Below are positions 8,151 through 17,463 of a stretch of DNA of 64,000 bases, piece by piece. A program made the position numbers and the translations under genes. This stretch comes from JBCCGI01 sp039029355 (lineage in GTDB: Bacteria; Planctomycetota; UBA1135; GCA-002686595): assembly GCA_039029355.1 (NCBI GenBank), contig JBCCGI010000006.1:117794-181793 (forward strand), read 5' to 3'. The notes beneath the pieces are model-generated. The model was not told the DNA's origin and made no database searches. It worked only from the letters and a program-made list of their open reading frames with translations. The stretch's first letter is position 1. Each line of letters starts with the position of its first letter.

Positions 8151-11100
8151 ATGCAAGGAGTCGGGGAGAGGGCTCGCCTGTCAGCCGGAGATCTGGCCGG
8201 ACACCTCGCGTGTCGGCACCTTACGTCGCTGAACCGCGCCGCGGCAGCGGGTGAGATCGAAGTGCCGGCGTGGCGCGACCCCCGGCTGGAGGCGCTGCGC
8301 GAGCGCGGCTTCCAGCACGAGCGCGACTATGCGGCGCACCTGGCCGCCCAGGGCCGCGAGGTGGTGCAGGCCGCGGGCGTCGACGACACGGTCCGCGCGC
8401 TGCGCGCGGGCGCGGACGTCCTCACGCAGGCCGACCTCGCCGACGGCCGCTGGAACGGGAGGGCGGACTTCCTGCTGCGCGTCGACGAGCCGAGCGAGCT
8501 CGGCCCGTGGTCCTACGAGGTCGCCGACACGAAGCTCGCCCGGGAGACGCGCGGCGGAACGCTACTGCAGCTCTCGCTCTACTCCGACCTCGTGGCGCGG
8601 GTGCAGGGGACTCAGCCGCAGCGCATGCACGTCGTGAAGCCCGGGGAGGGCTTTCCGTCCGAGGCGTACCGCGTAGCCGAGTTCGCGGCGTTCTATCGGC
8701 TGGCGCGGCGGCGACTGGAAGAGGCGCTCGCCAACGCCCCGGCGGGCACCTATCCCGACCCGGTGCCGCACGGCGACGTCTGCCGCGGGGGGCCGCGCTG
8801 CGACGCGCGGCGCCGCGCGGACGACCACCTGAGCCTCGTCGCGGGGCTGGGGCGGCTGCACGCGGTCGAGCTCGAGCGGCAGGGCGTGTCCACGCTGGCC
8901 GCGCTGGCGGAGGCCGCCCTCGACGAGCGGCCGCAGCGGGGCAGTCCGGAGGCCCTTGAGAGCCTGCGGGCGCAGGCCGCGATCCAGCTGCTCGCCCGCG
9001 GCACCGCGCGACCCGAGCACGAGCTGCTCCCCGCGGCCGAGGGGCGCGGCCTCGCGCGGCTGCCCGCGCCGACCTCAGGCGACGTGTTCTTCGACATCGA
9101 GGGCGACCCGTACGTCGATGGGGGCGGCCTCGAATACCTGCTCGGCTACGCGGTCGCGAACGGGGGCGGCGGCTTCGACTACGCCGCGCTCTGGGCGCTC
9201 GACCGCGCGGCAGAGAAGCGCGCCTTCGAGCGCTTCGTCGACCTGTGCATGGCGCGCTGGGAGTCCGATCCCGGCTTCCACGTCTATCACTTCGCGCCCT
9301 ACGAGCCCGCCGCGCTCAAGCGGCTGATGGGCCGCCACGCGACGCGCGAGGCGGAGATGGACCGGCTGCTGCGCGGGGAGCGCTTCGTCGACCTGCACGC
9401 CGTCGTTCGCCAGGGCCTGCGCGCGGGCGTCGAGCGCTATTCGCTCAAGGACTTGGAGCCGTTCCACGGCTTCGAGCGCGAGCTCGAGCTGCGCGCGGCG
9501 TCGGCGGCGCTCCGCCGCGTCGAGACGGCGCTCGAGCTTGGCCTCGACCTCGACCTCGCGCCGGGAGCCCGAGCCGAGGTCGAGGCCTACAACCGCGACG
9601 ACTGCGTCTCGACCGCCTCACTCCGCGGCTGGGTCGAGCGGCTCCGCGCGACGCTCACGCCCGAGCCGCCGCGTCCCGAGCTCAAGGACGGCGCCGCCGG
9701 CGAGCAGCTCGCGGCGCGCACGGCGGAGGTCGACGTCGTCGTCCACGCGTTGACCGAGGGCGTTCCGCCGGACGAGAGCGAGCGCGGCGAAGCGGACCAG
9801 GCGCGCTGGCTCCTCGCCCACCTGGTCGACTACTTCCGCCGCGAAGGCCGCTCCGCCTGGTGGGAGTTCTACCGCCTGCACGAGCTGCCCGCCGAGCGGC
9901 TGCTGGAGGAGCGCAAGGCGCTCGCCGGGCTGCGCTTCGAGTGCGAGGTCCCCGCGTCCGGCGGCCGCCTCCCCACCCACCGCTATCGCTTCCCGCCCCA
10001 GGAGGTCTCGCTGCGGCCCGGCGCCGAGCTGCACGAAGCCGGCGGCGAGAAGGTCGGCACGGTCGCGGCCATCGACCCGGTTGCGGGCGCGCTCGACGTG
10101 AAGAAGACCGGAGCCGGCGTCGCCGTCCATCCGCGCGCGGTGGTCGCGAACGAGATCGTGCGGCCGCGCCCGCTCGACTCGTCGCTCCTGGCACTCGGGC
10201 GCTCCGTCGCCGAGAACGGCGTCGACGGCGAGGGCCCCTACCGCGCCGCGCGCGACCTCCTGCTGCGCCGGCCTCCGCGCGTCGAGGTTGCTGGCGAGGC
10301 GCTGACGCCGCGCGCCGGCGAGCAGGTCTACGAGACCGCGTACCGCGTTGCCGCCGACCTGTGCGGAGGCGTGCTGCCCATCCAGGGCCCGCCGGGCAGC
10401 GGCAAGACGTACAGCGGGGCGCGCCTGCTCGCGCGGCTCGCCGCGGACGGCGCGCGCATCGGCGTGACCGCCGTGAGCCACCGTGTGATCCAGAACCTGC
10501 TGGAGGCGACGCTCGCCGCGGCGCACGAGCTGGGCGTGGACCTCGCGGTGACGCACAAGCCGGGGCGCGACGCGACGCCGCCCGAGGATCCGGCCTACCG
10601 CCTGGCGACCGACAACGCCGCGGCGCTGGCCGCCCTCGACGAGGGGGCGATCGTGGGCGGCACCGCGTGGCTCTGGGCGCGCGACGACGCGGCCGAGGCG
10701 CTCGACTACCTCGTCGTCGACGAGGCCGGGCAGATGTCGCTGGCGCAGGTGCTGGCGGCGTCGCGCGCCTGCGAGAACCTCGTGCTGCTGGGCGACCCGC
10801 AGCAGCTGCAGCAGCCACAACGCGGCGCCCACCCCGAGGGCGCCGAGGTCTCGGCGCTCGACCACCTGCTCGACGGGCGGCCGACGGTGAAGGCCGGGCA
10901 CGGGCTCTTCCTCGACCGCACGTGGCGCCTGCACCCCGCGCTGTGCGCCTTCACTTCGGAACTCTACTACGAGGGACGGCTCGCCCCCCGCGAGGAGCTC
11001 GCTCACCAGGTTTTGGCCGGCCCGACCCCCTTCGCGGGCGCGGGCCTGTTCCTGGTCGCCGTCGAGCACGAGGGCAACCAGAACGCGGCGCCCGAGGAGG

Positions 11101-11531
11101 TCGACGCGATCGCGCGGATCGTCGAAGCGCTGGTGCAGCCGGGCGTGACGTGGTCCGACCGCGAGGGGCTGGCCCGCGGCCTGACCGCCGACGACGTGAA
11201 GGTCGTCGCGCCCTACAACGCGCAGGTCGCCGCGCTGAAGGAGCGGCTCCCGGGGATCGACGTCGGTACGGTCGACCGCTTCCAGGGCCAGGAGGCGCCG
11301 GTGGTCGTGTACTCCATGACCAGCTCCAGCGCCGAGGACGCGCCGCGCGGCAGCGGCTTTCTGTTCGACCCCCACCGGCTGAACGTCGCCACCAGCCGCG
11401 CCCGGTGCGCCTGCGTGCTGGTCGCCAGCCCGCGGCTCTTCGGCGCCGGCTGCCGCACGCCCGAGGAGATGCGGCGCGTGAACGGGCTCTGCCGGCTGGT
11501 CGAGCTCGCCCACCCCGTGCGGCTCGGCTAG
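8151..11531 (+). CDS. TM0106-type RecB-like nuclease fused to superfamily I DNA helicase
   Basis: 1126 aa, three parts. Residues 8-300 resemble a RecB/Cas4-like nuclease: catalytic D126 and K128 in VADTK and a QLSLY motif at Q140. Residues 305-500 contain an RNase H-like/DEDD-type exonuclease segment starting DVFFDIEGDPY and ending with YNRDDCVST. Residues 700-1126 are a Dna2/UPF1-like SF1 helicase: Walker A GPPGSGKT (about 746-753), Walker B VVDEAGQ (about 854-860), GDPQQLQ, DRFQGQEAPVV and NVATSRAR. Proteins with this order are annotated as TM0106-family nuclease/helicases; roles in DNA repair or nucleic-acid processing are assumed, not proven. It is a single gene with a clear ribosome-binding site. 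Confidence 0.88.
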   Translation: MQGVGERARLSAGDLAGHLACRHLTSLNRAAAAGEIEVPAWRDPRLEALRERGFQHERDYAAHLAAQGREVVQAAGVDDTVRALRAGADVLTQADLADGRWNGRADFLLRVDEPSELGPWSYEVADTKLARETRGGTLLQLSLYSDLVARVQGTQPQRMHVVKPGEGFPSEAYRVAEFAAFYRLARRRLEEALANAPAGTYPDPVPHGDVCRGGPRCDARRRADDHLSLVAGLGRLHAVELERQGVSTLAALAEAALDERPQRGSPEALESLRAQAAIQLLARGTARPEHELLPAAEGRGLARLPAPTSGDVFFDIEGDPYVDGGGLEYLLGYAVANGGGGFDYAALWALDRAAEKRAFERFVDLCMARWESDPGFHVYHFAPYEPAALKRLMGRHATREAEMDRLLRGERFVDLHAVVRQGLRAGVERYSLKDLEPFHGFERELELRAASAALRRVETALELGLDLDLAPGARAEVEAYNRDDCVSTASLRGWVERLRATLTPEPPRPELKDGAAGEQLAARTAEVDVVVHALTEGVPPDESERGEADQARWLLAHLVDYFRREGRSAWWEFYRLHELPAERLLEERKALAGLRFECEVPASGGRLPTHRYRFPPQEVSLRPGAELHEAGGEKVGTVAAIDPVAGALDVKKTGAGVAVHPRAVVANEIVRPRPLDSSLLALGRSVAENGVDGEGPYRAARDLLLRRPPRVEVAGEALTPRAGEQVYETAYRVAADLCGGVLPIQGPPGSGKTYSGARLLARLAADGARIGVTAVSHRVIQNLLEATLAAAHELGVDLAVTHKPGRDATPPEDPAYRLATDNAAALAALDEGAIVGGTAWLWARDDAAEALDYLVVDEAGQMSLAQVLAASRACENLVLLGDPQQLQQPQRGAHPEGAEVSALDHLLDGRPTVKAGHGLFLDRTWRLHPALCAFTSELYYEGRLAPREELAHQVLAGPTPFAGAGLFLVAVEHEGNQNAAPEEVDAIARIVEALVQPGVTWSDREGLARGLTADDVKVVAPYNAQVAALKERLPGIDVGTVDRFQGQEAPVVVYSMTSSSAEDAPRGSGFLFDPHRLNVATSRARCACVLVASPRLFGAGCRTPEEMRRVNGLCRLVELAHPVRLG

Positions 11532-11807
11532 CCGCGTCCGGACCGTGACCGGGCACTTTAAAGGGAGCTAGAAGGAGACATGGTCCCTCCTGGCAAACCC
11601 TCTTTTTCACCGGTTTCCTAGGATTGCGTCGTCCGCGCCGTCCTGGCGGACACCTACCGGAGCGGCGCGGCCCTGTGCGGCGCCGAGGGCCGCGAGCCTC
11701 GTCCGCTCTCCGCTGGATCCGCGGAAAGCGACGTTGCCCCACCCGAGACACGGGTGGCGACCTCGCGGCTTGTCTCCGCTCCTACCGACCGATCTTCCCC
11801 CTCAAGT
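11532..11807 (+). other. Leader region with a strong hairpin before the FG-GAP protein gene
   Basis: 276 bp without a convincing gene. It holds a CTTTTTC tract (11600-11607 region) that may end the helicase transcript, and a GC hairpin CGCGGCCCT (11666-11674) / AGGGCCGCG (11686-11694) with an 11-nt loop. A 13-codon frame (11580-11621) begins after AAGGAGAC, but that spacing is too short for normal initiation. Confidence 0.35.
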
Positions 11808-13547
11808 ATGACTCTCCGTACCGTCCAAGTGCTCGCGGCCACGGCCGCCCTCGTGACTCTCTCGGCGTCCTCTGGCGCCCAGACGGGCCTGGCTCCCTAC
11901 ACCACGCTGCGTGCGTGGCCCTCCTCCGAAACCGGCGGCACCTTCGGGCGCTTCCTTTCAGGCGACGTATCCGACATGCCCGGCCAGGAGGCCGTTGGCC
12001 TCCGCGGTGGACGCCTCTACCTCCTCGCCGACCCGTCGGCCTTCGCCGGGCAGCAGCGCATCGACGCCTCATTGACCGGCGTGCAGGACATCGCGCTCAT
12101 CCAGCGGCCCGGCGAGGCCCACTCCCATGCGGTGCTGACGGTCGACCCGACCAACGGCCTGCGGCTGTACCAGTACGACGCCACCCTGCAGGACTTCGTG
12201 TCCTCGACGATCGACGCGTCGTGGATCGGCATCGAACACCTTGCTGTCGGCGACCTCGACGGGGACGGATACCCGACCGATGTCGTCGGTACGTCCGGCA
12301 TGTCGGTGCAGACGCTGATATACAACGACAACTCCATGACCTTCACGGTAGGCGCGAGCTACCTCACGACATCGCCCATTACGGACGTCGAGGTCGTCGA
12401 CTACGACGCCGACGGGACCGGCGAGATGGCGCTGCTGACCGACTCGGGTCTCGAGGTGTTCGACACGGTGACCGGGGCCTACCCCTTCTCGCCGGCGCTC
12501 AACCCCGGCGGCTCACTCGAGGTGATCCCGCGCGCCACGCAGGCCGGCGACGACCTGGCGTGGACGACCAAGGTCGGCTCGACGTGGTACCTGGTCTTGC
12601 TCGACTCGACCGGCCGCGACCCGCTCGTGCCGATGATCTTCCAGGATGGCCCCGGGCCGCAGACCCCCGTCGCGATGGTCGACATCGTCGCGGTCGACTG
12701 GGACGGCGACGGCCGGACCGACCTGCTCGCGTGCCAGAACACGCTGCCGAACATGTACGTGCTCGAAAACGCGGGCACCGAGAACGACCCGACCTACTCC
12801 AACGCCCTCGCGGACGTCGAGGAGCTCCAGGTCCCGCTCTTCGACGACCTGGACATGCCCCTGAACGGCGCCACCGCGGCGGCCCACGGCGGGCAGGGTG
12901 AGCAGGCCTGGGCCTACTACCCGCTCGACTCCGAAGAGGCCGCCGCCGTCGTGCGCAAGAACCCCGACCTGCCCGAGGGGTCGGCGGCGGCGGAGGTAGG
13001 CTTCGATTTCCTCCACGACGCGCTGGACCAGAACCCCGACCACGTGCTGGTCGAGTTCTCGCTGCCCAACCTCGACGAGAGCCTCTACAACGGCGTCCAG
13101 GTGGCGCTCTTCGAGCAGTGCGACGAGGGGCAGCTCGTGCAGGCCCAGGCCCGCCAGAACGAGGTCTACTTCTTCCCCGCCGACGACGTCGATCGCTTCC
13201 GCGCCTTCGTCAACCTGCCGACCTCGACGCCCTGCTCGGGGACGGCGACGCCGATCTGGCACCTGGCGTTCCGCTTCGTCGACGCGAGCGTGTCGGGGGC
13301 CGACGTGACGATCCACAACTGGTACCGACTGCACACGCCGGCGGTGCGCATGTCGACGGATCCGGCGATCTACAGCTACGTCTACACGTTGCCGACGGCC
13401 GGGTCAGCGGGAACGGTCGACGTGCTCGGCAGCGGCGGGCTCTCCGTCGGCGGCGTCGTGCTCCTGGACGAGCTCCCGATCTTCGACGGCCCGCCCGTCG
13501 TCGGGCGAGCGACCGAGGGACCGCTGCTGACCCCGATCTTGCCGTAG
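11808..13547 (+). CDS. Secreted FG-GAP/VCBS-repeat protein
   Basis: 579 aa. The ATG at 11808 is chosen because it starts a clean signal peptide (MTLRTVQVLAATAALVTL, cleaved near SGAQ); the frame is open 18 codons further upstream. At least three FG-GAP/VCBS calcium-binding loops are visible: GDLDGDGYPTDVVG, DYDADGTGEMALL and DWDGDGRTDLLA. Such repeats form extracellular beta-propellers. The C-terminal third (about 400-579) is a beta-rich region without recognised motif. It ends 10 bp from the convergent CHAT gene. No partner or substrate can be inferred. Confidence 0.8.
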   Translation: MTLRTVQVLAATAALVTLSASSGAQTGLAPYTTLRAWPSSETGGTFGRFLSGDVSDMPGQEAVGLRGGRLYLLADPSAFAGQQRIDASLTGVQDIALIQRPGEAHSHAVLTVDPTNGLRLYQYDATLQDFVSSTIDASWIGIEHLAVGDLDGDGYPTDVVGTSGMSVQTLIYNDNSMTFTVGASYLTTSPITDVEVVDYDADGTGEMALLTDSGLEVFDTVTGAYPFSPALNPGGSLEVIPRATQAGDDLAWTTKVGSTWYLVLLDSTGRDPLVPMIFQDGPGPQTPVAMVDIVAVDWDGDGRTDLLACQNTLPNMYVLENAGTENDPTYSNALADVEELQVPLFDDLDMPLNGATAAAHGGQGEQAWAYYPLDSEEAAAVVRKNPDLPEGSAAAEVGFDFLHDALDQNPDHVLVEFSLPNLDESLYNGVQVALFEQCDEGQLVQAQARQNEVYFFPADDVDRFRAFVNLPTSTPCSGTATPIWHLAFRFVDASVSGADVTIHNWYRLHTPAVRMSTDPAIYSYVYTLPTAGSAGTVDVLGSGGLSVGGVVLLDELPIFDGPPVVGRATEGPLLTPILP

Positions 13548-13557
13548 GCGCGCGGCG

Positions 13558-16158
13558 CTAGAGCGGCCGGTGTCCGTCGCCCAGCGCGTAGAACGACCCC
13601 GCGCGGAATCTCTCTGCGCGGGGTCCCGACCCGGCCAGCTCGGCCCGCGCCCGGCGCAGCGCTTCCGCCGGTGACGCGCCGCCGGCGAGCTCCCTCAACA
13701 GGGCGGCCTTGAGCTCCACCGTCGCCCGCAGCTCAACATCGGTGCGGGCGAGCACCACACACCGCGCACCCGCCTCGAGAAACGCGCCGCCGAGGTGCAG
13801 CAGCCGATCCTCGCCCCAGCGCTCGTAGCCGCGCGAAGCCTGGCAGGCGGAGAGCAGCACCAGCTCGCCGAAGCGCAGCTCGGCGATCTCGCGGCGGCCG
13901 AAGATGCCGTCGCGCCCCTCGCCGGCGAGCACCAGGACCGAGCCGAGCTCCTCCTCCCAGGCCCCGTGCGCGAGAAACTGCACCACGCGCGGCCCGGCGA
14001 CGTCGAGCCCGCGAATCGCGTCCACCGAGGCCCCGTCGCCCAGCAGCCTCTGAGTCTTCCAGCCGCGCGGCGCATCGAGCAGCCGCCGCGCCTCGTCCGC
14101 ACCGAACGGCAGGCGCGCCAGCTTGGGGTGCTCGCGCTGCAGCTCGTCCGAGACCGAGAGCGTGCCGACGAGCAGATAGTCCGCGTCGCCGTCCGCCCGT
14201 TCGGCGGCGGGGAGCGACCCCACGTAGTCGAGCAGCGGCACCGACGGCGCATAGGCGAGGGCGAGCTCCTCGCCCAAGAGCCCTTCGCCGAAGGGCAGGC
14301 AGTCCAGCGGCGGGCCGTGCAGCAGCTCGGACCCGACGATCGTCGCCGCCGACCAACCGGACATCAGCCGGCGCGCCTCGTCGGGCAGCAGGCTCTCGGC
14401 GGCGCGCTCGAGGCTGCCCTCGAAGATCGCAAGCTCGACCGGGTCCTCGGAACGCACGAGCCGCCGGAGGCCCGCCGAGAGGTCGCGCCCCACGCGACGC
14501 AACGCGTCGTCGGAACCCAGCGGCACCACCGCGACGTGCTCGCGGTCGAAGACGAAGAGATGCGAGCGCGCCTTGCCCGTGAGGTAGACCAGCATGCCGC
14601 GCCCCGGCGGCATCGACGCGCGCACGCCCGCGGCGGAAGGAGCGGGAAGGCGCGTGCTCTGGAACCAGCCGCCGTGTGCCTGCGCGCGGAGCAGGTCGGT
14701 GAGCGCCGCCTGGGCGCCTTGCTCGTCGCCGAGGATCGCGATCGAGAGCAGCGTCTTCTCGTAGAGCACCTCGCGACGCTCGCCCAGGTGGAGAAAGCCG
14801 ATGCCCTCGGGCGGCGTGGGAGCCGCATCCCAGGCGGTCAGAAGCGAATCGAGGACACCGTCCATCCGGCGTGCCCAGGGGGCGAGCTCCGCGGGCGAAG
14901 CCCCGCTCTCGCGCGCGAGCCGCGCGCCGTGGATCACCAGCACGCGCTCGGCCTCGAGCGTTGGCTCGCCGCCCGCGCCCCAACCCGCCGTCAGCGCTTC
15001 GGCGCGGGCGAGCGCCGCCCTGGCGCGGTCGTGGTCGCCGGTGAGCAACCCCAGGTCGCTCTCCAGGAGCTCGACCCGCAGCTGCTCGGCGGGCGCAACC
15101 CCGGTCTCGGCGCGGACGGTCGCGACCGCCTCCTCCGCGGCGGGCAGATAGCCGGGCTCGACCCGCGCGCGCTCCACGCGCGCAGCCGCGCGGATCACCG
15201 TGAACAGGGCGCGCCGCTCGGCCGAGATGGCGTCGGCCTCGGCTCCGCCGGCGACGAACGGTGCCGTGCGACGCTCGACCCCACCGAAGTCGTGCGAGAC
15301 GAGCGCCAGCTCGGCGCGGTGCTGCTCGGCGTTCAGCCGGTCCTCCGTGCGCCCGGACTCGGACGCCCAGCGCTCCTCCTCCGCGAGGCAGTCGAGCGCC
15401 TTGTCCAGGACGCCCAGCTCGATCCAGATCTGCCCGCGCTCGCCCCAAAGCCCCGCCTCGTAGCCGCTTCGGTAGCCGGCCAGTCGCTTGGCGTGGGTCG
15501 CGAGGTGCAGCTCGAGCTCGGCGAGCTGGTCCTGCGCGGCGTCCCACCGCGCGGCGCGCCGCAGCAGGCGCGCGCGGTTCAGGCGCAGCTCGCAGGCGTA
15601 GCCGACCGCGGCGGGAAAGCGCGCGAGTGCGTCGCCCGCCACCGCCTCGGCGGCGAGCAGCTCGCCGCGCTCGGCGAGGAGCGCGCTCCACACCAGCTCG
15701 ACCTGCGCACCGGACTCGGCGCTGCCCGTGTGCGCCGCGGCCTTGCGCGCGTTCTCGATGAGGGCCTCGGCGTCGACTTCGAGCTCGAGCTCGGCGGCCG
15801 CATCGCCCTGCGCCGCCAGGCGCGACGCGACCTGCACGTAGTACCAGCAGTCGCGGCTGGTCGGCTGGCCCTGGAGCTCGGACGCGAGCTCGCGCTCTAG
15901 CTCGACGAAGGCGCGGAGGCCGTCCGCCAGCGTCGCCGGATCGGACGACAGCGCCATCGCATCCTTGAGCGCCGCGTCCAGGTCGCGCTGGTCCTGCGCC
16001 GCGGCCGACCACGTCAGCAGCGACGCGAGGGCGAGTGCCGTTACTCCAGCCAGGCTTCGCCGGCCGAGCTTGCGACCACGCCGGTCGAATCGACCACGGT
16101 CAGGGTCCAGCGCAGTCGCTCGACGGACTCGAGCGCGAGAGACGGGGGCGGTATCCAT
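13558..16158 (-). CDS. CHAT-domain protease-like protein with helical repeat N-terminus
   Basis: 866 aa from the ATG at 16158. Residues about 40-54 form a signal-peptide-like hydrophobic core (ALALASLLTWSAAAQ), so it is probably exported. Residues 60-520 are Ala/Glu/Leu-rich helical repeats resembling TPRs. The C-terminal 330 residues are a CHAT (caspase-HetF associated with TPRs) domain with both expected catalytic residues, His731 (FLAHG) and Cys772 (LLSACQ). CHAT proteins belong to the caspase/separase clan. The start is uncertain: the first 118 bp overlap the preceding gene, and no in-frame ATG or GTG exists near the end of that gene. It is the third gene of the sigma factor operon. Confidence 0.82.
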   Translation of the reverse strand: MDTAPVSRARVRRATALDPDRGRFDRRGRKLGRRSLAGVTALALASLLTWSAAAQDQRDLDAALKDAMALSSDPATLADGLRAFVELERELASELQGQPTSRDCWYYVQVASRLAAQGDAAAELELEVDAEALIENARKAAAHTGSAESGAQVELVWSALLAERGELLAAEAVAGDALARFPAAVGYACELRLNRARLLRRAARWDAAQDQLAELELHLATHAKRLAGYRSGYEAGLWGERGQIWIELGVLDKALDCLAEEERWASESGRTEDRLNAEQHRAELALVSHDFGGVERRTAPFVAGGAEADAISAERRALFTVIRAAARVERARVEPGYLPAAEEAVATVRAETGVAPAEQLRVELLESDLGLLTGDHDRARAALARAEALTAGWGAGGEPTLEAERVLVIHGARLARESGASPAELAPWARRMDGVLDSLLTAWDAAPTPPEGIGFLHLGERREVLYEKTLLSIAILGDEQGAQAALTDLLRAQAHGGWFQSTRLPAPSAAGVRASMPPGRGMLVYLTGKARSHLFVFDREHVAVVPLGSDDALRRVGRDLSAGLRRLVRSEDPVELAIFEGSLERAAESLLPDEARRLMSGWSAATIVGSELLHGPPLDCLPFGEGLLGEELALAYAPSVPLLDYVGSLPAAERADGDADYLLVGTLSVSDELQREHPKLARLPFGADEARRLLDAPRGWKTQRLLGDGASVDAIRGLDVAGPRVVQFLAHGAWEEELGSVLVLAGEGRDGIFGRREIAELRFGELVLLSACQASRGYERWGEDRLLHLGGAFLEAGARCVVLARTDVELRATVELKAALLRELAGGASPAEALRRARAELAGSGPRAERFRAGSFYALGDGHRPL

Positions 16159-16718
16159 GGGCTCGACTGCGGTTCCTGGAGAGCGCCAAGCGGGCGCGGC
16201 GGGTCGCTCGTGAGGTCGAAGAGCATGAGCTCAAGCCGCTGTCCGTCGACCAGCTCGACGTCCCAGCGAAACTCGTCGTAGGCCGGCACCGCGCCGATCG
16301 GATGGCTCAGCACCGGGTCGTCGCCAGGCCCGAGGTAGACACGCCCCGGATCCTGCGGCTCGCCGCCGGAGTCGGACGGGCCGAAAAGGAGCCACGCCAT
16401 CACGCTCGCCGCCACGAGCGAGGCGACGGCGACGAGCGGCATGAGGCGCGCGGGCTGCGCCCCCCGTACCGACCGCACCTGCTTGGCGAGCAGCTCCGCG
16501 GCCGCGTCGAGCCCCGGCGCTTCGTGCAGCTCCTCGGCCTCGGCGAGCACAGAACGAGCGTCCTCGCCTGCTTCCACGAAGGCGGCCTCGGCCGCGCGCA
16601 GCTCCGCCAGGCGCTCGCGGCTGTCGGCCGACGAAGCGAGGTGCTCCAAGGCTTCCGCCGGCTCCTCGCCAGGCGAGGAGGCGAGAGCGTCCTCCAAGAA
16701 GCGCTCGTCGTCAGCCAT
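16041..16718 (-). CDS. Single-span membrane protein, probable anti-sigma-like regulator
   Basis: 225 aa. The cytoplasmic half (1-90) is acidic and helical (ERLAELRAAEAAFVEAGED), followed by one membrane span (about 92-112, LMPLVAVASLVAASV) and a 110-residue outer domain with beta-type sequence. That topology, and its place directly behind an ECF sigma gene with an 8-bp overlap, fit an anti-sigma factor, but no zinc-binding HxxxCxxC motif is present. The outer domain could sense or bind the exported CHAT protein encoded next. I chose the ATG at 16718 because upstream codons lie in the sigma gene. The function is inferred from context. Confidence 0.68.
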   Translation of the reverse strand: MADDERFLEDALASSPGEEPAEALEHLASSADSRERLAELRAAEAAFVEAGEDARSVLAEAEELHEAPGLDAAAELLAKQVRSVRGAQPARLMPLVAVASLVAASVMAWLLFGPSDSGGEPQDPGRVYLGPGDDPVLSHPIGAVPAYDEFRWDVELVDGQRLELMLFDLTSDPPRPLGALQEPQSSPWIPPPSLALESVERLRWTLTVVDSTGVVASSAGEAWLE

Positions 16719-17331
16719 GGGCTTCCTCCCGGGGCTGCTCGTCTGCGGCGGCGGGCTCTCCGCGCCTGCGGAGGAAGGCGGCAAGCCGCTGGATCGCCTT
16801 GTAGTACCGGCTCTTGACCGTGCTGACCGGCTCATCGCTGGCCCGCCCGATCTCGTCGAAGGTGAGCTCGCTGGAGAGCCGTAGCTCGATCACCCGCCGC
16901 TCGGCGGGTGGCAGGCTCTCGACGCCTTCGTAGAGCTCCTCGAAGCGCCCGCTCTCCTGCGGGTCGGCGGCCGCCTCCGCGGGCGCCTCGTCGGAGGCCC
17001 GGGTGCGCAGCCGCGCCTTTCGGCGGGAGGCGTTCATGAACTGGAGATAGCAGAAGCTGTAGACCCACGTCTCCAGCGCCGACGCTCCTTCGAAGCTCGG
17101 TAACTTCTTCCATACGAGCAGCAGGACGTCCTGGGCCAGATCGGCCAGGTCATGCTCGTCGAGTGGGCGTCCGGCACGCTTGTTTTGGACGGCGAGAATC
17201 CGCGGAACGCACAGCATTCGCCGCGAATAGGTCCGCCCGGCCTCGGGATCGCCGGCCAGAACACGGCGGACGAGGGCGAGGTCGGCCGGGCCTTGCTCGC
17301 CTCCGGAGGAGGCATCGAGATCGGATCGCAC
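16711..17331 (-). CDS. ECF-type RNA polymerase sigma factor
   Basis: 206 aa. Region 2 is visible at about 58-110 (DLADLAQDVLLLVW, then WVYSFCYLQFMNASRRK), region 4 at about 140-190 (LPPAERRVIELRLSSELTFDEIG, then VSTVKSRYYKAIQRL). There is no sigma-1.1 or region 3, which makes it group IV (ECF). It leads an operon in which all genes overlap: sigma, membrane protein, CHAT protein. A TAGAAT box and a GAAAC-containing palindrome lie upstream, in the region shared with the divergent DUF1549/1553 gene, so autoregulation is plausible but not shown. Confidence 0.9.
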   Translation of the reverse strand: MRSDLDASSGGEQGPADLALVRRVLAGDPEAGRTYSRRMLCVPRILAVQNKRAGRPLDEHDLADLAQDVLLLVWKKLPSFEGASALETWVYSFCYLQFMNASRRKARLRTRASDEAPAEAAADPQESGRFEELYEGVESLPPAERRVIELRLSSELTFDEIGRASDEPVSTVKSRYYKAIQRLAAFLRRRGEPAAADEQPREEAHG

Positions 17332-17363
17332 GGAGAGGAGAAGCGCGGGCGGGGTGGACTCTC

Positions 17364-17397
17364 ATTCTAGCCCGAGCCCCGCCGTCGAAACGGTTTC
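17364..17397 (-). promoter_or_regulatory. Candidate promoter/operator of the sigma-CHAT operon
   Basis: On the minus strand a TAGAAT box (17369-17364) lies about 33 bp before the sigma start. 17 bp further upstream sits the 11-bp palindrome GAAACCGTTTC (17397-17387), covering the -35 position. GAAAC-like -35 elements are typical of ECF promoters. Because the palindrome reads the same on both strands, it could also act on the divergent gene at 17464. Confidence 0.35.
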
Positions 17398-17463
17398 CCG
17401 GGGGCCATTCCTTCGGAATCGCCGAGAGACCTCAGACGCCGCGACCGGTTCCTCTCTGAAGCG

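Noticed and set aside
11580..11621. 13-codon leader peptide after AAGGAG upstream of the FG-GAP gene
   Set aside because: The spacing of two bases between AAGGAG and ATG is too short, and there is no regulatory codon run.
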